Source: Variovorax sp. 770b2
GTDB lineage: Bacteria; Pseudomonadota; Gammaproteobacteria; Burkholderiales; Burkholderiaceae_C
Length of the DNA: 64,000 bases
NCBI RefSeq assembly: GCF_900115685.1
Contig: NZ_FOXJ01000008.1
Coordinates: forward strand, 124,001 to 188,000
Direction: 5' to 3'
The position numbers and the translations under genes were made by a program. Positions 41,493 through 51,589 of the stretch are shown piece by piece (position 1 is the first letter of the stretch; each line of letters opens with the position of its first letter). Below the pieces are notes generated by a model. The model saw only the letters and a program-made list of their open reading frames with translations, was not told the origin of the DNA and ran no database searches.

Positions 41493-44225
41493 CTACCGAA
41501 TCACCCCCACCTTCCTCGCAATCGCCACCGCCTGCGTCCGGCTCTTCGCATCCAGCTTCATATTGATATTGCGCAGGTGCGTGCGCACCGTGCTGTCCGA
41601 CACGAACAACTTCTCCGCCATCGCATTGTTCGAGTACCCCTCCGCCAGCAGCTGCAGCACCCGGATCTCCTTGCGCGTCAGCGGCTCCTTGATCGCATCG
41701 CCGGCCGGCACGGCTTCCGTATCGACGAGCGCCATCGGGCCCATCGCCTGCAGCAGCCGCTGCAGGTAGTCCGCCAGGATCGGATCGCCGCGCGTCGAAG
41801 AAGAAGGCGGTGCGGCCGCCTCTTGCGCCGCCGCATTCGCATACCGCTGCACCAGCACCCCCACCGCCGGCCCTTCATCGAGGATCAGCCGCATGAAGCC
41901 TTCCTGGCTCGCGGTCTGCAGCACGGCGCTGATCTCGTCGAGCGCGGCGGCGACGTCGCCTGCGCGCTGCAGCGCCATCGCGCGCAGGACGCGCAGCTTG
42001 AGCACGCGGCGGTTGCGGTTCGATGCGACGGCGGCGTGCATCTCGGCGTCGAGCACCGTCAGTGCCGCGCGCGCATCGCCGAACGCGATGTCCCAGCGCG
42101 CCTTCGCCAGCGCCAGGTAGTCGAGGTCGTGCGCGGGCAGGCGCTGGCGCCGTTCGCGCGCCCACAGTTCCGGATCGTCCGCGCGCAGCAGCTCATCGCG
42201 TGACGCGGGCCCGTTGCCCTGCAGCAGCAGCATGCGCGAGCGTTCCAGCTTCGCGCCGGCCACCACGCGCGGCAGTTGCCGGTGGTGCCCGAGGTATTCG
42301 AGTTCGGTCAGCGCCTGGACGGCCGCGTCGATGTCGCCCGCATGAAACGCGATGCGCGAGCGCATCACGTGGCTCAGGATCATGTGGTCCGGCAGCCCCA
42401 CGTCGCGCGCGAGCGGCAGGTACACGTTCAGGAGGTGGTCCGCCTGCGGCAACTGGTTCGACTCGTACACCACGCCGGCATACAGCACACCGGCCCAGGC
42501 ATTGCCGTGGCTGTGGTTGTAGGACACGGCATGCGTCGTATCGACCGCCATGCGCAGCCGCGCGGTCGCCTGCCGCAGCCGCCCTTCATGCAGGTCGAAC
42601 AGGCCGGCCAGCGACTCGGTGTACATGCGGTTGAAGGTGCTGTTGCCTTGTTCCCGCCGCGCCGCATCCAGGAGGCGCTGCGCCTCGCGCTGGTCGCCGC
42701 GCACGGCGAGGATGTGCGCCATCGCGTTGAGCAGCACGCTGTCGGCAAACGCCAAGCCGGTCGGCAGCCGCGCAAGGCTCGCGCGGCCCACTTCGTAGGC
42801 CTCGTCGTGCCGGTCCTGCATCGCCAGCAGCAGCGGCACGAGCGTGTGCGCGCTCGCACGCACTTCGGGGATCTCGCTGTCGATGCAGCCCGATTGCTCC
42901 AGCATCTGCATCGCCTCCCACGGCCCGTGCGTGAAGCAGGTGGCCCACAGCGCGATGGGTTGAAGGAACGGATGCGCGCGCAGCTGGTGTTCCGGAATGG
43001 CAGAGAACCAGCGCGCAAGCATGCGCATGCGCCCCTGTTCGAGGAACTGCCCCGCATAGCTGTCGAGCAGCGTCAGCGCATGCGGATGGTCGCCGCCTTC
43101 GATGGCGTGGTCGATGGCGGGCACGGGCCGGTCCTGCGATTCGTACCAGCCCGAGGCCGCGAGATGCAGCCGCTCGATCTCGCCGGGGTGCTCCCGCGCC
43201 AGCTGCGCGCGCAAGAAGTCGGCGAACAGGCTGTGATAGCGCCACGCGCGGCCGTCGCCGCTCACGGGCGTCAGAAAAAGATTGGCCGCGGCCAACTGCT
43301 CCAGGATGGCCGCGCAGTCGATGCGCGGGTTGAGCGCCTGGCACACCGAGGCGTCGAGCTGGCGCAGGATGCTGGTGCGCAAGAGGAAGTCGCGAATCTC
43401 CCTGGGCTGGTGCGCGAGCACGTCTTCGGCCAGGTACTCGGCCACGGCGCGGTCGGAGCCCGAGAAGCGCTCGACGAAGCCGGTCTCGGTGCCGTGCCGT
43501 TCCAGCGCCATCGACGCGAGCCAGATGGCGGCCACCCAGCCTTCGGTCTTGCGGTGCAGCTGCGAGAGCAGGTCGGCCGGCAGCGTCTGCAGAGCTTGCA
43601 GGCCTTGCGATGCCTGCGATGCATGGGCCTGCCGCAGGCCGAAGAACGCGCTGGTTTCTTCCAGCGTGAAGCGCAGGCGGTCGGTGTCGATCTCCATCAG
43701 CTGGCCGCGTGCGCGCAGCCGCCCGAGGCCCAGGTCGGGCAGGCTGCGCGAGCCGATCACGATCTGCCCGCGGCGCGGCAGCTGCTCGACGATCTCGCGC
43801 ACGAGGCCCAGCACGGCGGGCTCCTGCACCACCTCGAAGTCGTCCAGGAACAGGGTGAAGGGCGCGTCGTGCGCGGCCAGCGCGGCCACGGCGTCGAAGG
43901 GGCCGTTGGTGCGGGGCTCTTCCACGCCCAGGCGCTGCACGGCCTCGGCCAGGCAATTGAGAAAGCGCGAGACGTCGTTGTCGGCGCGGTCCAGCGTGAG
44001 CCATGCGGTGGCGGTGCCCTGCGCCTCCATGCGCTCGCGGATCTGCGCCATGGCGGTGGTCTTGCCGAAGCCGGCTGGCGCGCGCACGAGCACCAGCTTC
44101 ACGCTGGCCGCGGCAATCTCTTGGCCGATGGTGGTGCGCGGCACCTGCGTGGCCACGAACGCCGGCGGGTTCAGCTTGGTTTCCAGAATCCGGGGAGAGG
44201 GCGGTGAAGAAGCAGGAGAAGGCAT
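41493..44225 (-). CDS. Large LuxR-family ATPase regulator (MalT/LAL type)
   Basis: 910 residues starting at ATG 44225. The N-terminal STAND ATPase domain has Walker A APAGFGKTT (49-57) and Walker B FTLFLDDFEVV. A winged-helix and long TPR-like helical region (about 330-820) follows, and the C-terminal LuxR HTH (about 848-910) contains LTRKEIRVLQLLAEGYSNNAMAEKL. Such proteins are ligand- and ATP-dependent activators. It is divergent from the SDR-thiolase operon, with a palindromic site between them, and lies centrally in the acyl-CoA gene region, so it is the leading candidate regulator of that regulon (inference). Confidence 0.9.
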   Translation of the reverse strand: MPSPASSPPSPRILETKLNPPAFVATQVPRTTIGQEIAAASVKLVLVRAPAGFGKTTAMAQIRERMEAQGTATAWLTLDRADNDVSRFLNCLAEAVQRLGVEEPRTNGPFDAVAALAAHDAPFTLFLDDFEVVQEPAVLGLVREIVEQLPRRGQIVIGSRSLPDLGLGRLRARGQLMEIDTDRLRFTLEETSAFFGLRQAHASQASQGLQALQTLPADLLSQLHRKTEGWVAAIWLASMALERHGTETGFVERFSGSDRAVAEYLAEDVLAHQPREIRDFLLRTSILRQLDASVCQALNPRIDCAAILEQLAAANLFLTPVSGDGRAWRYHSLFADFLRAQLAREHPGEIERLHLAASGWYESQDRPVPAIDHAIEGGDHPHALTLLDSYAGQFLEQGRMRMLARWFSAIPEHQLRAHPFLQPIALWATCFTHGPWEAMQMLEQSGCIDSEIPEVRASAHTLVPLLLAMQDRHDEAYEVGRASLARLPTGLAFADSVLLNAMAHILAVRGDQREAQRLLDAARREQGNSTFNRMYTESLAGLFDLHEGRLRQATARLRMAVDTTHAVSYNHSHGNAWAGVLYAGVVYESNQLPQADHLLNVYLPLARDVGLPDHMILSHVMRSRIAFHAGDIDAAVQALTELEYLGHHRQLPRVVAGAKLERSRMLLLQGNGPASRDELLRADDPELWARERRQRLPAHDLDYLALAKARWDIAFGDARAALTVLDAEMHAAVASNRNRRVLKLRVLRAMALQRAGDVAAALDEISAVLQTASQEGFMRLILDEGPAVGVLVQRYANAAAQEAAAPPSSSTRGDPILADYLQRLLQAMGPMALVDTEAVPAGDAIKEPLTRKEIRVLQLLAEGYSNNAMAEKLFVSDSTVRTHLRNINMKLDAKSRTQAVAIARKVGVIR

Positions 44226-44254
44226 CGCAAACGGGGGAGTGAGCGCCTTGAAAT

Positions 44255-44272
44255 TCCGTCGCTTCCGACGAT
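44255..44272. promoter_or_regulatory. Palindromic operator candidate, site 3
   Basis: TCCGTC-gcttcc-GACGAT lies between the LAL regulator (start 30 nt to the left) and the SDR (start 62 nt to the right). The position would allow control of both, including autoregulation. Confidence 0.55.
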
Positions 44273-44333
44273 TCCGGCAGGCGATTCTGCGGCCTAAAGT
44301 GGCTTCAGACAATCAATCCGGGGACAAGCCAAG

Positions 44334-45116
<783 letters not shown>

Positions 45117-45149
45117 GACAATCCCCCAAAAACCAACTGGAGACCCCGT

Positions 45150-46328
45150 ATGCCCGAAGCCTATATCGTCGCCGCCGCCCGCACCGCAGGCGGCCGCCGC
45201 AACGGACGCCTGTCCGGCTGGCACCCTGCCGACCTCGCCGCGCAGGTGCTCAACGCGCTGGTCGAGCGCACCGACGTCGATCCCGCGCTGGTCGAGGACG
45301 TCATCATGGGCTGCGTCGGCCAGGTCGGCGAGCAGGCCTCGAACATCGCGCGCAACGCGGTGCTGGCCTCGCGGCTGCCCGAGTCGGTGCCGGCCACCTC
45401 GGTCGACCGGCAGTGCGGCTCGTCGCAGCAGGCGCTGCACTTCGCGGCGCAGGCCGTGATGTCGGGCAGCATGGACATCGTGATCGCCGCCGGCGTCGAG
45501 AGCATGACGCGCGTCCCCATGGGCACGCCGAACATCCTGCCGATGAAGAACGGCCTGGGCTTCTACGTGAGCCCGCTCATGCAGAAGCGCTACCCCGACA
45601 TCCAGTTCAGCCAGTTCACCGGCGCCGAGATGATCGCGAAGAACTACGGCATCGAGAAAGCCGAACTCGATGCCTACGCGCTGCGCAGCCACCGCAACGC
45701 CATCGCGGCGACGAAAGCGGGCCTGTTCGATGCCGAGATCGTGCCCGTGGCCGCGCGCCTGAACGACGGCGCCGAGCCGGGTGACATGCACACCACCGAC
45801 GAAGGCATCCGCTACGACGCCACGCTGGAGAGCATCGCGGGCGTGAAACTCATCGCCGAAGGCGGCCGCTGCAGCGCAGCGACCGCGAGCCAGATCTGCG
45901 ACGGCGCGAGCGGCGTGATGGTGGTGAACGAGCGCGGGCTCAAGGCGCTGGGCGTGAAGCCGCTCGCGCGCATCCACCACATGAGCGTGATGGGGCACGA
46001 CCCGGTGATCATGCTGGAGGCGCCGCTGCCCGCCACGCAGCGCGCCTTGAAGAAGGCCGGCATGAAGATCGAGGACATCGACCTGTACGAAGTCAACGAA
46101 GCCTTCGCGCCGGTGCCGCTGGCCTGGCTGCAGGCGTTGGGTGCGGACCCGGAGCGCCTGAACGTCAACGGCGGCGCGATCGCGCTGGGCCATCCGCTGG
46201 GCGCCTCGGGCACCAAGCTGATGACCACGCTGGTCCACGCGCTCGCGCAGCGCGGCAAGCGCTACGGGCTGCAGACGATGTGCGAAGGCGGCGGCATGGC
46301 GAACGTGACGATCATCGAGCGGCTCTGA
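45150..46328 (+). CDS. Acetyl-CoA C-acyltransferase (thiolase)
   Basis: 392 residues. Active-site Cys89 in VDRQCGSSQQAL, His348 in ALGHPLGASG and Cys378 in MCEGGGMANV. It performs thiolytic cleavage of 3-ketoacyl-CoA. It starts 33 nt after the SDR stop with GGAGACC upstream and is cotranscribed with it. It completes the beta-oxidation set formed with the ligases, ACADs and SDR nearby. Confidence 0.94.
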   Translation: MPEAYIVAAARTAGGRRNGRLSGWHPADLAAQVLNALVERTDVDPALVEDVIMGCVGQVGEQASNIARNAVLASRLPESVPATSVDRQCGSSQQALHFAAQAVMSGSMDIVIAAGVESMTRVPMGTPNILPMKNGLGFYVSPLMQKRYPDIQFSQFTGAEMIAKNYGIEKAELDAYALRSHRNAIAATKAGLFDAEIVPVAARLNDGAEPGDMHTTDEGIRYDATLESIAGVKLIAEGGRCSAATASQICDGASGVMVVNERGLKALGVKPLARIHHMSVMGHDPVIMLEAPLPATQRALKKAGMKIEDIDLYEVNEAFAPVPLAWLQALGADPERLNVNGGAIALGHPLGASGTKLMTTLVHALAQRGKRYGLQTMCEGGGMANVTIIERL

Positions 46329-46350
46329 GGGCGCGCGCGGGACTGCTCGA

Positions 46351-46749
46351 TCAGCCCACGGACCAGTCGCAGCGCAGCTTGTGGCGGGCGCCGCGGTAGG
46401 TGAGGGCGCCTGTGCCTGCGGAGATCCACAGCGTGGCCTTCACCTCCGGCCGCTCCAGGCTCGCGCCGCTCGCGCGCATGAGCTTGCGTCGGTAATCGAC
46501 GAACCTCTGCTGCAAGACGAATCGCTCGCCCGCGTGCTGCGAATCGTCGGTGCGCGCGATGACGAGCGCCGTCAATCGGCCGGTCGAAAGGCTGGACTGG
46601 ATCTCCACCGTGTAGGCGGGGCCTTCGCACAGCATGCTGCCGGTCGCGAAGGCGGGCGAGGCGCACGACAGCCATGCGCCGGCGACCAGCAGAGCGCGTC
46701 GCAGCCGGGGGTGGGTCTTGTGGCTCACGGTCATCTTCTCGTGGTTCAT
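46351..46749 (-). CDS. Hypothetical periplasmic protein
   Basis: 132 residues. ATG 46749 overlaps the upstream AraC stop; ATG 46734 is an alternative. A signal peptide ends near ASPAFATG. The mature part is beta rich with two conserved-looking cysteines (SMLCEGPAYTVE and HKLRCDWSVG). I recognise no family. It is coupled to the AraC regulator. Confidence 0.7.
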   Translation of the reverse strand: MNHEKMTVSHKTHPRLRRALLVAGAWLSCASPAFATGSMLCEGPAYTVEIQSSLSTGRLTALVIARTDDSQHAGERFVLQQRFVDYRRKLMRASGASLERPEVKATLWISAGTGALTYRGARHKLRCDWSVG

Positions 46750-47651
46750 CGAGCGGCCCTGGGACCGGGCGCGCGCGCATTGTCCAGAATCCGCGCCGCG
46801 TCCTGCGTCGGCGGCAGGCCGAACGCGCGGGTGTACTCGCGGCTGAACTGCGTCGGGCTCTGGTAGCCCACGTCGAGCGCGGCGCTCGTGACGTTCCTGC
46901 CGCCTGCGATGAGCAGCATGCGCGCCTGCAACAGGCGAATGCGTTTCTGGAACTGCAGCGGGCTCAGCGCGGTCACCGTCTTGAAGTGGCGGTGGAAGGC
47001 GGACGGGCTCATCGCCGCTTTCCGGGCCAGCGTGTCGATGCGCAACGGCTTGGCGAAGTCGCGCCGAATCCACTGGATGGCCAGACCGATGCGCGCGAGC
47101 GCGGTGTCGGGGTTCGCGATGTCGCGCAGCATCCAGCCGTGCGGACCTTGCAGCACCCTGTAGAGAATCTCGCGCTCGTAAGCCGGTGCCAGCGCGGGGA
47201 TGTCGTCCGGCCGGGTCATGAGCCGCAGCATGCGGACCCAGGCATCCATCAATTCGCCCGACACGGCGGCCACGGAGAAGCCGGCCTGGTGTTCGGCTGC
47301 ATCGGCAGGTTTGGGCAGGTCGATCAGCAACGCGGAAACCACGGCCGGATCGAGCGTGAGGCTGACGGCGAGATACGGCTCGCCGTCGGCCGATGGCCGT
47401 ACCGTGCCTACTGCGGGCAAGTCGATGGACATCACGAAATAGGTCGCGGGGTCGTAGTGCAGCGTGCGGTCTCCCACCGTCATCGACTTGCTGCCCTGCA
47501 GGATGAGATTGACCATCGGGTCGTAGACTGCGGCCAGCTGGTGTTCTGGGATTGCGCCCTTGACCATGGCCACGCGCGGGATGCCGGTCTCGGTGCGCCG
47601 GTTGGCGGCGCTCGCCGCGAGCGCGCGCAGTTCGTTCAGCTGATCGTTCAT
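46746..47651 (-). CDS. AraC-family regulator with AraC_N domain
   Basis: 301 residues. The N-terminal AraC_N-type domain includes VYDPMVNLILQGSKSM. The C-terminal double HTH has IDTLARKAAMSPSAFHRHFK and SAALDVGYQSPTQFSREYTRAFG. It is divergent from an SDR-VOC pair at 47802, which it probably controls. Inverted repeats lie in the 150-nt shared region. Confidence 0.88.
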   Translation of the reverse strand: MNDQLNELRALAASAANRRTETGIPRVAMVKGAIPEHQLAAVYDPMVNLILQGSKSMTVGDRTLHYDPATYFVMSIDLPAVGTVRPSADGEPYLAVSLTLDPAVVSALLIDLPKPADAAEHQAGFSVAAVSGELMDAWVRMLRLMTRPDDIPALAPAYEREILYRVLQGPHGWMLRDIANPDTALARIGLAIQWIRRDFAKPLRIDTLARKAAMSPSAFHRHFKTVTALSPLQFQKRIRLLQARMLLIAGGRNVTSAALDVGYQSPTQFSREYTRAFGLPPTQDAARILDNARAPGPRAAR

Positions 47652-47675
47652 TGCCCCGCATCTAACCGCAGTGCC

Positions 47676-47746
47676 GTGCATTGCACAAGCCATCGGACCG
47701 GCCATCGAGTAGGAATAGGCAGGCATGCGGCAAGAACGGGCATGCC
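47676..47746. promoter_or_regulatory. Inverted repeats in the AraC/SDR divergent region
   Basis: GTGCA-T-TGCAC at 47676-47686, and GGCATGC / GCATGCC at 47722-47728 and 47740-47746 separated by 11 nt. They are possible binding sites for the AraC regulator or for RNA polymerase-proximal control. Core promoter boxes are not clear. Confidence 0.35.
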
Positions 47747-47801
47747 GGATTCGAGGTCGATCGATATCGTCGATGCATACCTCAACACACGAAAGAAAGA
47801 C

Positions 47802-48545
47802 ATGAACGTCATCGTCATCACCGGCGGCAGCCGGGGCATCGGAGCCGCCACGGCAGTCGAATGCGCACGGCGCGGGATGGGCGTCATCCTCACGTACAAG
47901 AGCAATCCTGCGGCCGCCGATGCCGTGGTCCGCCGCATCGATGCCGCGGGCGGCAAGGCCGTAGCGCTGGCGCTCGACGTGGCCGATGCGGAAAGCTTCG
48001 GCGCGTTCAGGGGCACCGTGCAGCGCACGCTGGAAACAACGTGGGGCGCCACGACGCTGCAGGGCCTGGTCAACAACGCGGGCTACGGGCTCTACAACCC
48101 GATCGAGACCGTCACGCCCGCGGAGTTCGACGGCCTCATGAACGTCCACCTCAAGGGGCCGTTCTTTCTCACGCAGGCATTGCTGCCGCTGATGGCGGAG
48201 GGCGCGAGCATCGTGAACCTCACGAGCGCCACGACGCGCGTGGCCACCGCGGGCGTGGCACCTTACGCGGCGTTCAAGGGCGGGCTCGAAGTGCTGACGC
48301 GCTACATGGCCAAGGAGTTCGGCGAGCGGCGCATCCGCGCCAATGCCGTGTCTCCCGGCGCGATACGCACCGAGCTGGGCGGCGGATTGACCAGCGAGTT
48401 CGAGGCCCTGCTCGCATCGCAGACCGCGCTCGGCCGCGTCGGCGAGCCGGAGGAAGTGGGCCGGGTCATCGCCCACCTGCTGTCCGGCGAGAGCGGCTGG
48501 GTCAATGCGCAGTCGATCGAAGTCACGGGCGGCTACGCTGTCTGA
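47802..48545 (+). CDS. Short-chain dehydrogenase/reductase
   Basis: 247 residues. NAD(P) motif ITGGSRGIGAATA, VNNAGYG, catalytic Ser in NLTSATT and Tyr/Lys in PYAAFKGGLEVL (YxxxK). It is a classical SDR with unknown substrate. It is followed by a VOC protein at 18 nt, and divergent from AraC, a common arrangement for detoxification or small-molecule reduction modules. Confidence 0.88.
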   Translation: MNVIVITGGSRGIGAATAVECARRGMGVILTYKSNPAAADAVVRRIDAAGGKAVALALDVADAESFGAFRGTVQRTLETTWGATTLQGLVNNAGYGLYNPIETVTPAEFDGLMNVHLKGPFFLTQALLPLMAEGASIVNLTSATTRVATAGVAPYAAFKGGLEVLTRYMAKEFGERRIRANAVSPGAIRTELGGGLTSEFEALLASQTALGRVGEPEEVGRVIAHLLSGESGWVNAQSIEVTGGYAV

Positions 48546-48562
48546 ACCCAAGGAGTGCCACG

Positions 48563-48964
48563 ATGCTCGACCATGTCTTCCTGTCGGTGAGCGACCTGCG
48601 CCGCTCGATCGATTTCTACACCGCCGCCCTCATCCCGCTGGGCATCACGACGCGCCTGGACTACGACGGCAAGGACGGCCCGCCGCGCCACCCAGACCTC
48701 AAGGGCTTCGGCGCGAACGGACGCGTCTTCTTCTGGCTGCGCGAGGGCGTGGTGGAGGGGCGCTCTGCACATGTAGGTTTCGTGGCGGCGGGCACGCAAG
48801 AGGTCGATGCAGCCTACGCCGCCGCCATGGCGGCGGGTGCCACGGACAACGGCGCGCCGGGCGCACGGCTGCACTACGACCCGCGCTACTACGCGGCCAA
48901 CGTGCTGGACCCGGACGGCTACAGCCTGGAGTTCGTCTACAAGAGCTGGCAGCACCCGCAGTGA
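48563..48964 (+). CDS. VOC-family (glyoxalase/bleomycin resistance) protein
   Basis: 133 residues with AAGGAG upstream. The start LDHVFLSVSDLRRSIDFY and the C-terminal VLDPDGYSLEFVYK are typical of VOC metalloenzymes; His3 and Glu126 are likely metal ligands. Function ranges from glyoxalase to dioxygenase; none can be chosen. Cotranscribed with the SDR. Confidence 0.85.
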   Translation: MLDHVFLSVSDLRRSIDFYTAALIPLGITTRLDYDGKDGPPRHPDLKGFGANGRVFFWLREGVVEGRSAHVGFVAAGTQEVDAAYAAAMAAGATDNGAPGARLHYDPRYYAANVLDPDGYSLEFVYKSWQHPQ

Positions 48965-48992
48965 TGCAGCCTCCGCGGGAGGCATTGCTTCA

Positions 48993-49475
48993 TCAGGCCT
49001 GCCAGGCCTTCAGCGCGGCCCGCAGGCACTCCTCGAAGCCGCGCTCGACACGCGATGGATTGACCGACTCGATGCCCAGCGCCTCGTGCGTGACGCCGTG
49101 CTCGCCCGAGCGCTGGTCGTAGGAAGACACGTGGTGCACCTGCCGTGTCGCCGCGAAGGCGCGCAGCGTGAAGACCGACTCCCGCGAAGCCAGGTCCGCC
49201 AGCCTTGCACCGGCGACCGGCGAGAAGCGCACCGAGATGTAGGGCTTGTAGGGGCTGGCCAGGTCGTCGTCGACGATCGCATCGTGCCGCGAGGCGACGA
49301 GGTCCGCGACGAACGCCTCGAGCAGCGGCCTCGCGTTCGCCTCGACCAGGGCCTTGAACTCCGAAAGAAACGCGTCGCGCGCGACCTGCGTGTTGATGGC
49401 GGCGGCCGCCTTGCTGGCCGCGCGCGCGGCGACCTCGGCCTTGTGTTCTTCGATTGCTTTTTTGACCAGCGACAT
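48993..49475 (-). CDS. Hypothetical cytoplasmic protein
   Basis: 160 residues starting at ATG 49475. The N-terminal half is an Ala/Lys-rich helix (EEHKAEVAARAASKAAAAIN). The C-terminal half is mixed (SPYKPYISVRFSP, then RQVHHVSSYDQRSGEHGVTHE). No family recognised. It is convergent with the VOC gene. Confidence 0.65.
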   Translation of the reverse strand: MSLVKKAIEEHKAEVAARAASKAAAAINTQVARDAFLSEFKALVEANARPLLEAFVADLVASRHDAIVDDDLASPYKPYISVRFSPVAGARLADLASRESVFTLRAFAATRQVHHVSSYDQRSGEHGVTHEALGIESVNPSRVERGFEECLRAALKAWQA

Positions 49476-49626
49476 GGGGTGCTTCAGGTTCTGCGTTCGC
49501 GTTCGCCCGAGGCATCGAATGCTCGGTTCAGGGGATCGGGGATGGTGGGAGCCCAAGTGATTCCATTCGGAAAAATCGGGCGCGGCGACTGTAATGGGGC
49601 GACCGGGCCGGCCCCTGCGTAAAGGC

Positions 49627-49648
49627 AAAAAGTATCGTCTTGCGATAC
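49627..49648 (-). terminator. Intrinsic terminator (minus strand)
   Basis: On the minus strand, GTATCG-CAAGA-CGATAC is followed by TTTTT. It lies 13 nt after the stop codon of the methyltransferase remnant and would end transcription from the EamA side. Confidence 0.75.
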
Positions 49649-49660
49649 CGAAGGTAGCAG

Positions 49661-49843
49661 TCAGACGCGCGGTTCGAGGGGCTTGCGCGCAAGATGGATC
49701 GCGACGATGCCGAGCGACAGCCGCTCGAACGAGACGTCTGTGAACCCCATCTCCTGGAGCTCGGCGGCAAGTCCTTCGGGTGCGATGCCCGAGTGCTGGT
49801 GGTCCGCCGCAAAGGCGCGTTGGGCGCGGATCCTGCCGCGGGG
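49661..49843 (-). pseudogene. Truncated C-terminus of a SAM methyltransferase
   Basis: An open minus-strand frame of about 60 codons without a start codon reads AFAADHQHSGIAPEGL, then GFTDVSFERLSLGIVAIH and LARKPLEPRV before TGA. This is the typical C-terminal end of a class I (UbiE/methyltransf_11-type) methyltransferase. An in-frame stop lies immediately upstream (49844-49846) and no SAM-binding motif is present before the EamA gene, so it is a gene remnant. Codon use is coding-like and an intrinsic terminator follows. Confidence 0.65.
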
Positions 49844-49871
49844 TCATGTCTCGCCCGTGGGCCGACCGTCC

Positions 49872-50747
49872 TTACCTGATGCGCACCCCGCTCGCCAGCA
49901 CGATCCCCGGCACGACCAGCATCAACGCCAGCACCACCGCCGCCGTGATGGGCTCGCCCATGAGGAAGGCCGCGCCGAGCGTGGTCAGTACCGGCACGGC
50001 GGCCGCAGACAGCGAGGCGCGCGCTGCGCCCAGGTGCGAGATGGCCACTGCGTAGACCACCAGGCCGAGCACGCCGGCGACCACGCCTTGCCCCGCGGCC
50101 TGCAGCGCCACATCCGGCCAGGGCGCGCCGAGCAGCCGCGGGATGCCGGTGAACCACAGCAGCGGCAGCAGCAGCAGCGTCGACCAGCCGTTGACGAAGG
50201 CGGCACCTTGCCATGGTGTCAGGCCGCAGTGTCCGAAGGCGAGCGAGTAGACGGCCCACAGCATCGCGGCCGCGAGAAAGAGCAGGTCGCCTTGCCAGCT
50301 CAGCGAGCCCGGCCGGAAGCTGCCGACCGCGAAGAGCGCCATGCCGAGGGCGATGCAGCAGAGTCCGGTCAACCGGAGGCCTTGCACCCTCTCTTTCTTG
50401 TGGATGCGCGCGCCGATGGCCGTGAAGAGCGGCAGGCTGCCGGCCATGAAGATGCCCATGTGGCTGGCCGGCGCCCACTGCGCGCCGGCGAGCACCAGCA
50501 ACCCGAAGGGCAGTCCGCCGCCGATGACCAGCAGCACGAGCGCGATGCGCGGCGCCTTGGACAGGCCTCGAGGCTTGCCGAACAGCAGGGGGCAGAGCAG
50601 CACCGCCGGAATGCCGTAGCGCAGCAGCGCGATGTCCAGCGGGCCGAGCGTGGTGGTGACGCCATGGCGCGAGATGAGTTGCCATGCGCTGCCTACGAGC
50701 GCCGCGGCCAGTGCGGCGAAGAGGCCGATGGGAAGGTTGCGGTCCAT
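49872..50747 (-). CDS. EamA/DMT-family transporter
   Basis: 291 residues starting at ATG 50747. Ten hydrophobic segments in two EamA repeats; IALLRYGIPAVLLCPLLFG lies in the first and PVLTTLGAAFLMGEPIT is the conserved end of the second. The family exports metabolites or amino acids. It lies 35 nt downstream of an AraC regulator on the same strand, which probably controls it. Confidence 0.88.
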   Translation of the reverse strand: MDRNLPIGLFAALAAALVGSAWQLISRHGVTTTLGPLDIALLRYGIPAVLLCPLLFGKPRGLSKAPRIALVLLVIGGGLPFGLLVLAGAQWAPASHMGIFMAGSLPLFTAIGARIHKKERVQGLRLTGLCCIALGMALFAVGSFRPGSLSWQGDLLFLAAAMLWAVYSLAFGHCGLTPWQGAAFVNGWSTLLLLPLLWFTGIPRLLGAPWPDVALQAAGQGVVAGVLGLVVYAVAISHLGAARASLSAAAVPVLTTLGAAFLMGEPITAAVVLALMLVVPGIVLASGVRIR

Positions 50748-50782
50748 CGCACGAGTCTCGCGACGGCCCGGCGCGAAAGCTA

Positions 50783-51559
50783 TCAGATTCGTGCGCCCGG
50801 GCGCAGCGTGCGGCGGGCCTCGCCCAGCGTGACGCCGACTTCCTGTTTGAACACCGCACCCAGGTGGCTCTGGCTGCAATAGCCCAGATCGTGCGCGATG
50901 CCGGCGAGGTCGCGGTCGCCATCGACAAGGCGTTCGAGGGCTGCTGCCAGGCGCAGATGCTGGCGGTACTGGTGCAGGCTGAGGCCGGTCTGCTTCCTGA
51001 AGCTGCGCGCCATGTGGAACGGCGAGCGCGAGACTGCATCGGCGATTTCGTGCAGCGACAGGCCTGCATGCCGGTCGGCGGTTTCCGCCAGCAGTCGCCG
51101 CGCGCTGGCGACGGGGCCTGTCAGCGGCGCGAGTCGTCGCGCGACATGCAGTTCGTCGACCAGCGAAACGATGGACGATGCGTCCTCGCTGCCCGATAGC
51201 AACTGCTGCTGCGCGGCATGGACGCGATAGAGCGATCTCGGCGAGAGCAAACAGAAGGCCGGCTCCGGATGCCCGGAGACCCGTTGATGCCGGCTGACGA
51301 CCACGCTGCGTCGCGTGGCCTGCGCGCCCGGCCGCAGCTGGTAGACCGCCGCATCGCCGGAGCTGACGGCGGTCAGTCCATCCACCTGCCAGGTGTTGGT
51401 GCCGAAGCGCAGATCCAGCATCGCGCGGCCGATCGGAAAGACGATGCGCTGCGACGCCATGACGTAGGGCGCACTCCATTCATGGCCGTGCGCATGGGAG
51501 CGAACGTGCGCCACCTCGAACTCGCGTCCGGTGTAGAGGAGGGTGCGTTCCTGGGGCAT
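50783..51559 (-). CDS. AraC-family regulator
   Basis: 258 residues. The N-terminal cupin-like sensor begins MPQERTLLYTGREFEVAHV. The C-terminal HTH pair contains LSLHEIADAVSRSPFHMARSF and LAGIAHDLGYCSQSHLGAVFK. It probably regulates the EamA transporter 35 nt downstream. Confidence 0.87.
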   Translation of the reverse strand: MPQERTLLYTGREFEVAHVRSHAHGHEWSAPYVMASQRIVFPIGRAMLDLRFGTNTWQVDGLTAVSSGDAAVYQLRPGAQATRRSVVVSRHQRVSGHPEPAFCLLSPRSLYRVHAAQQQLLSGSEDASSIVSLVDELHVARRLAPLTGPVASARRLLAETADRHAGLSLHEIADAVSRSPFHMARSFRKQTGLSLHQYRQHLRLAAALERLVDGDRDLAGIAHDLGYCSQSHLGAVFKQEVGVTLGEARRTLRPGARI

Positions 51560-51589
51560 GGCGTGGGTGCGAAGTCGCGAGCGGCAGTG

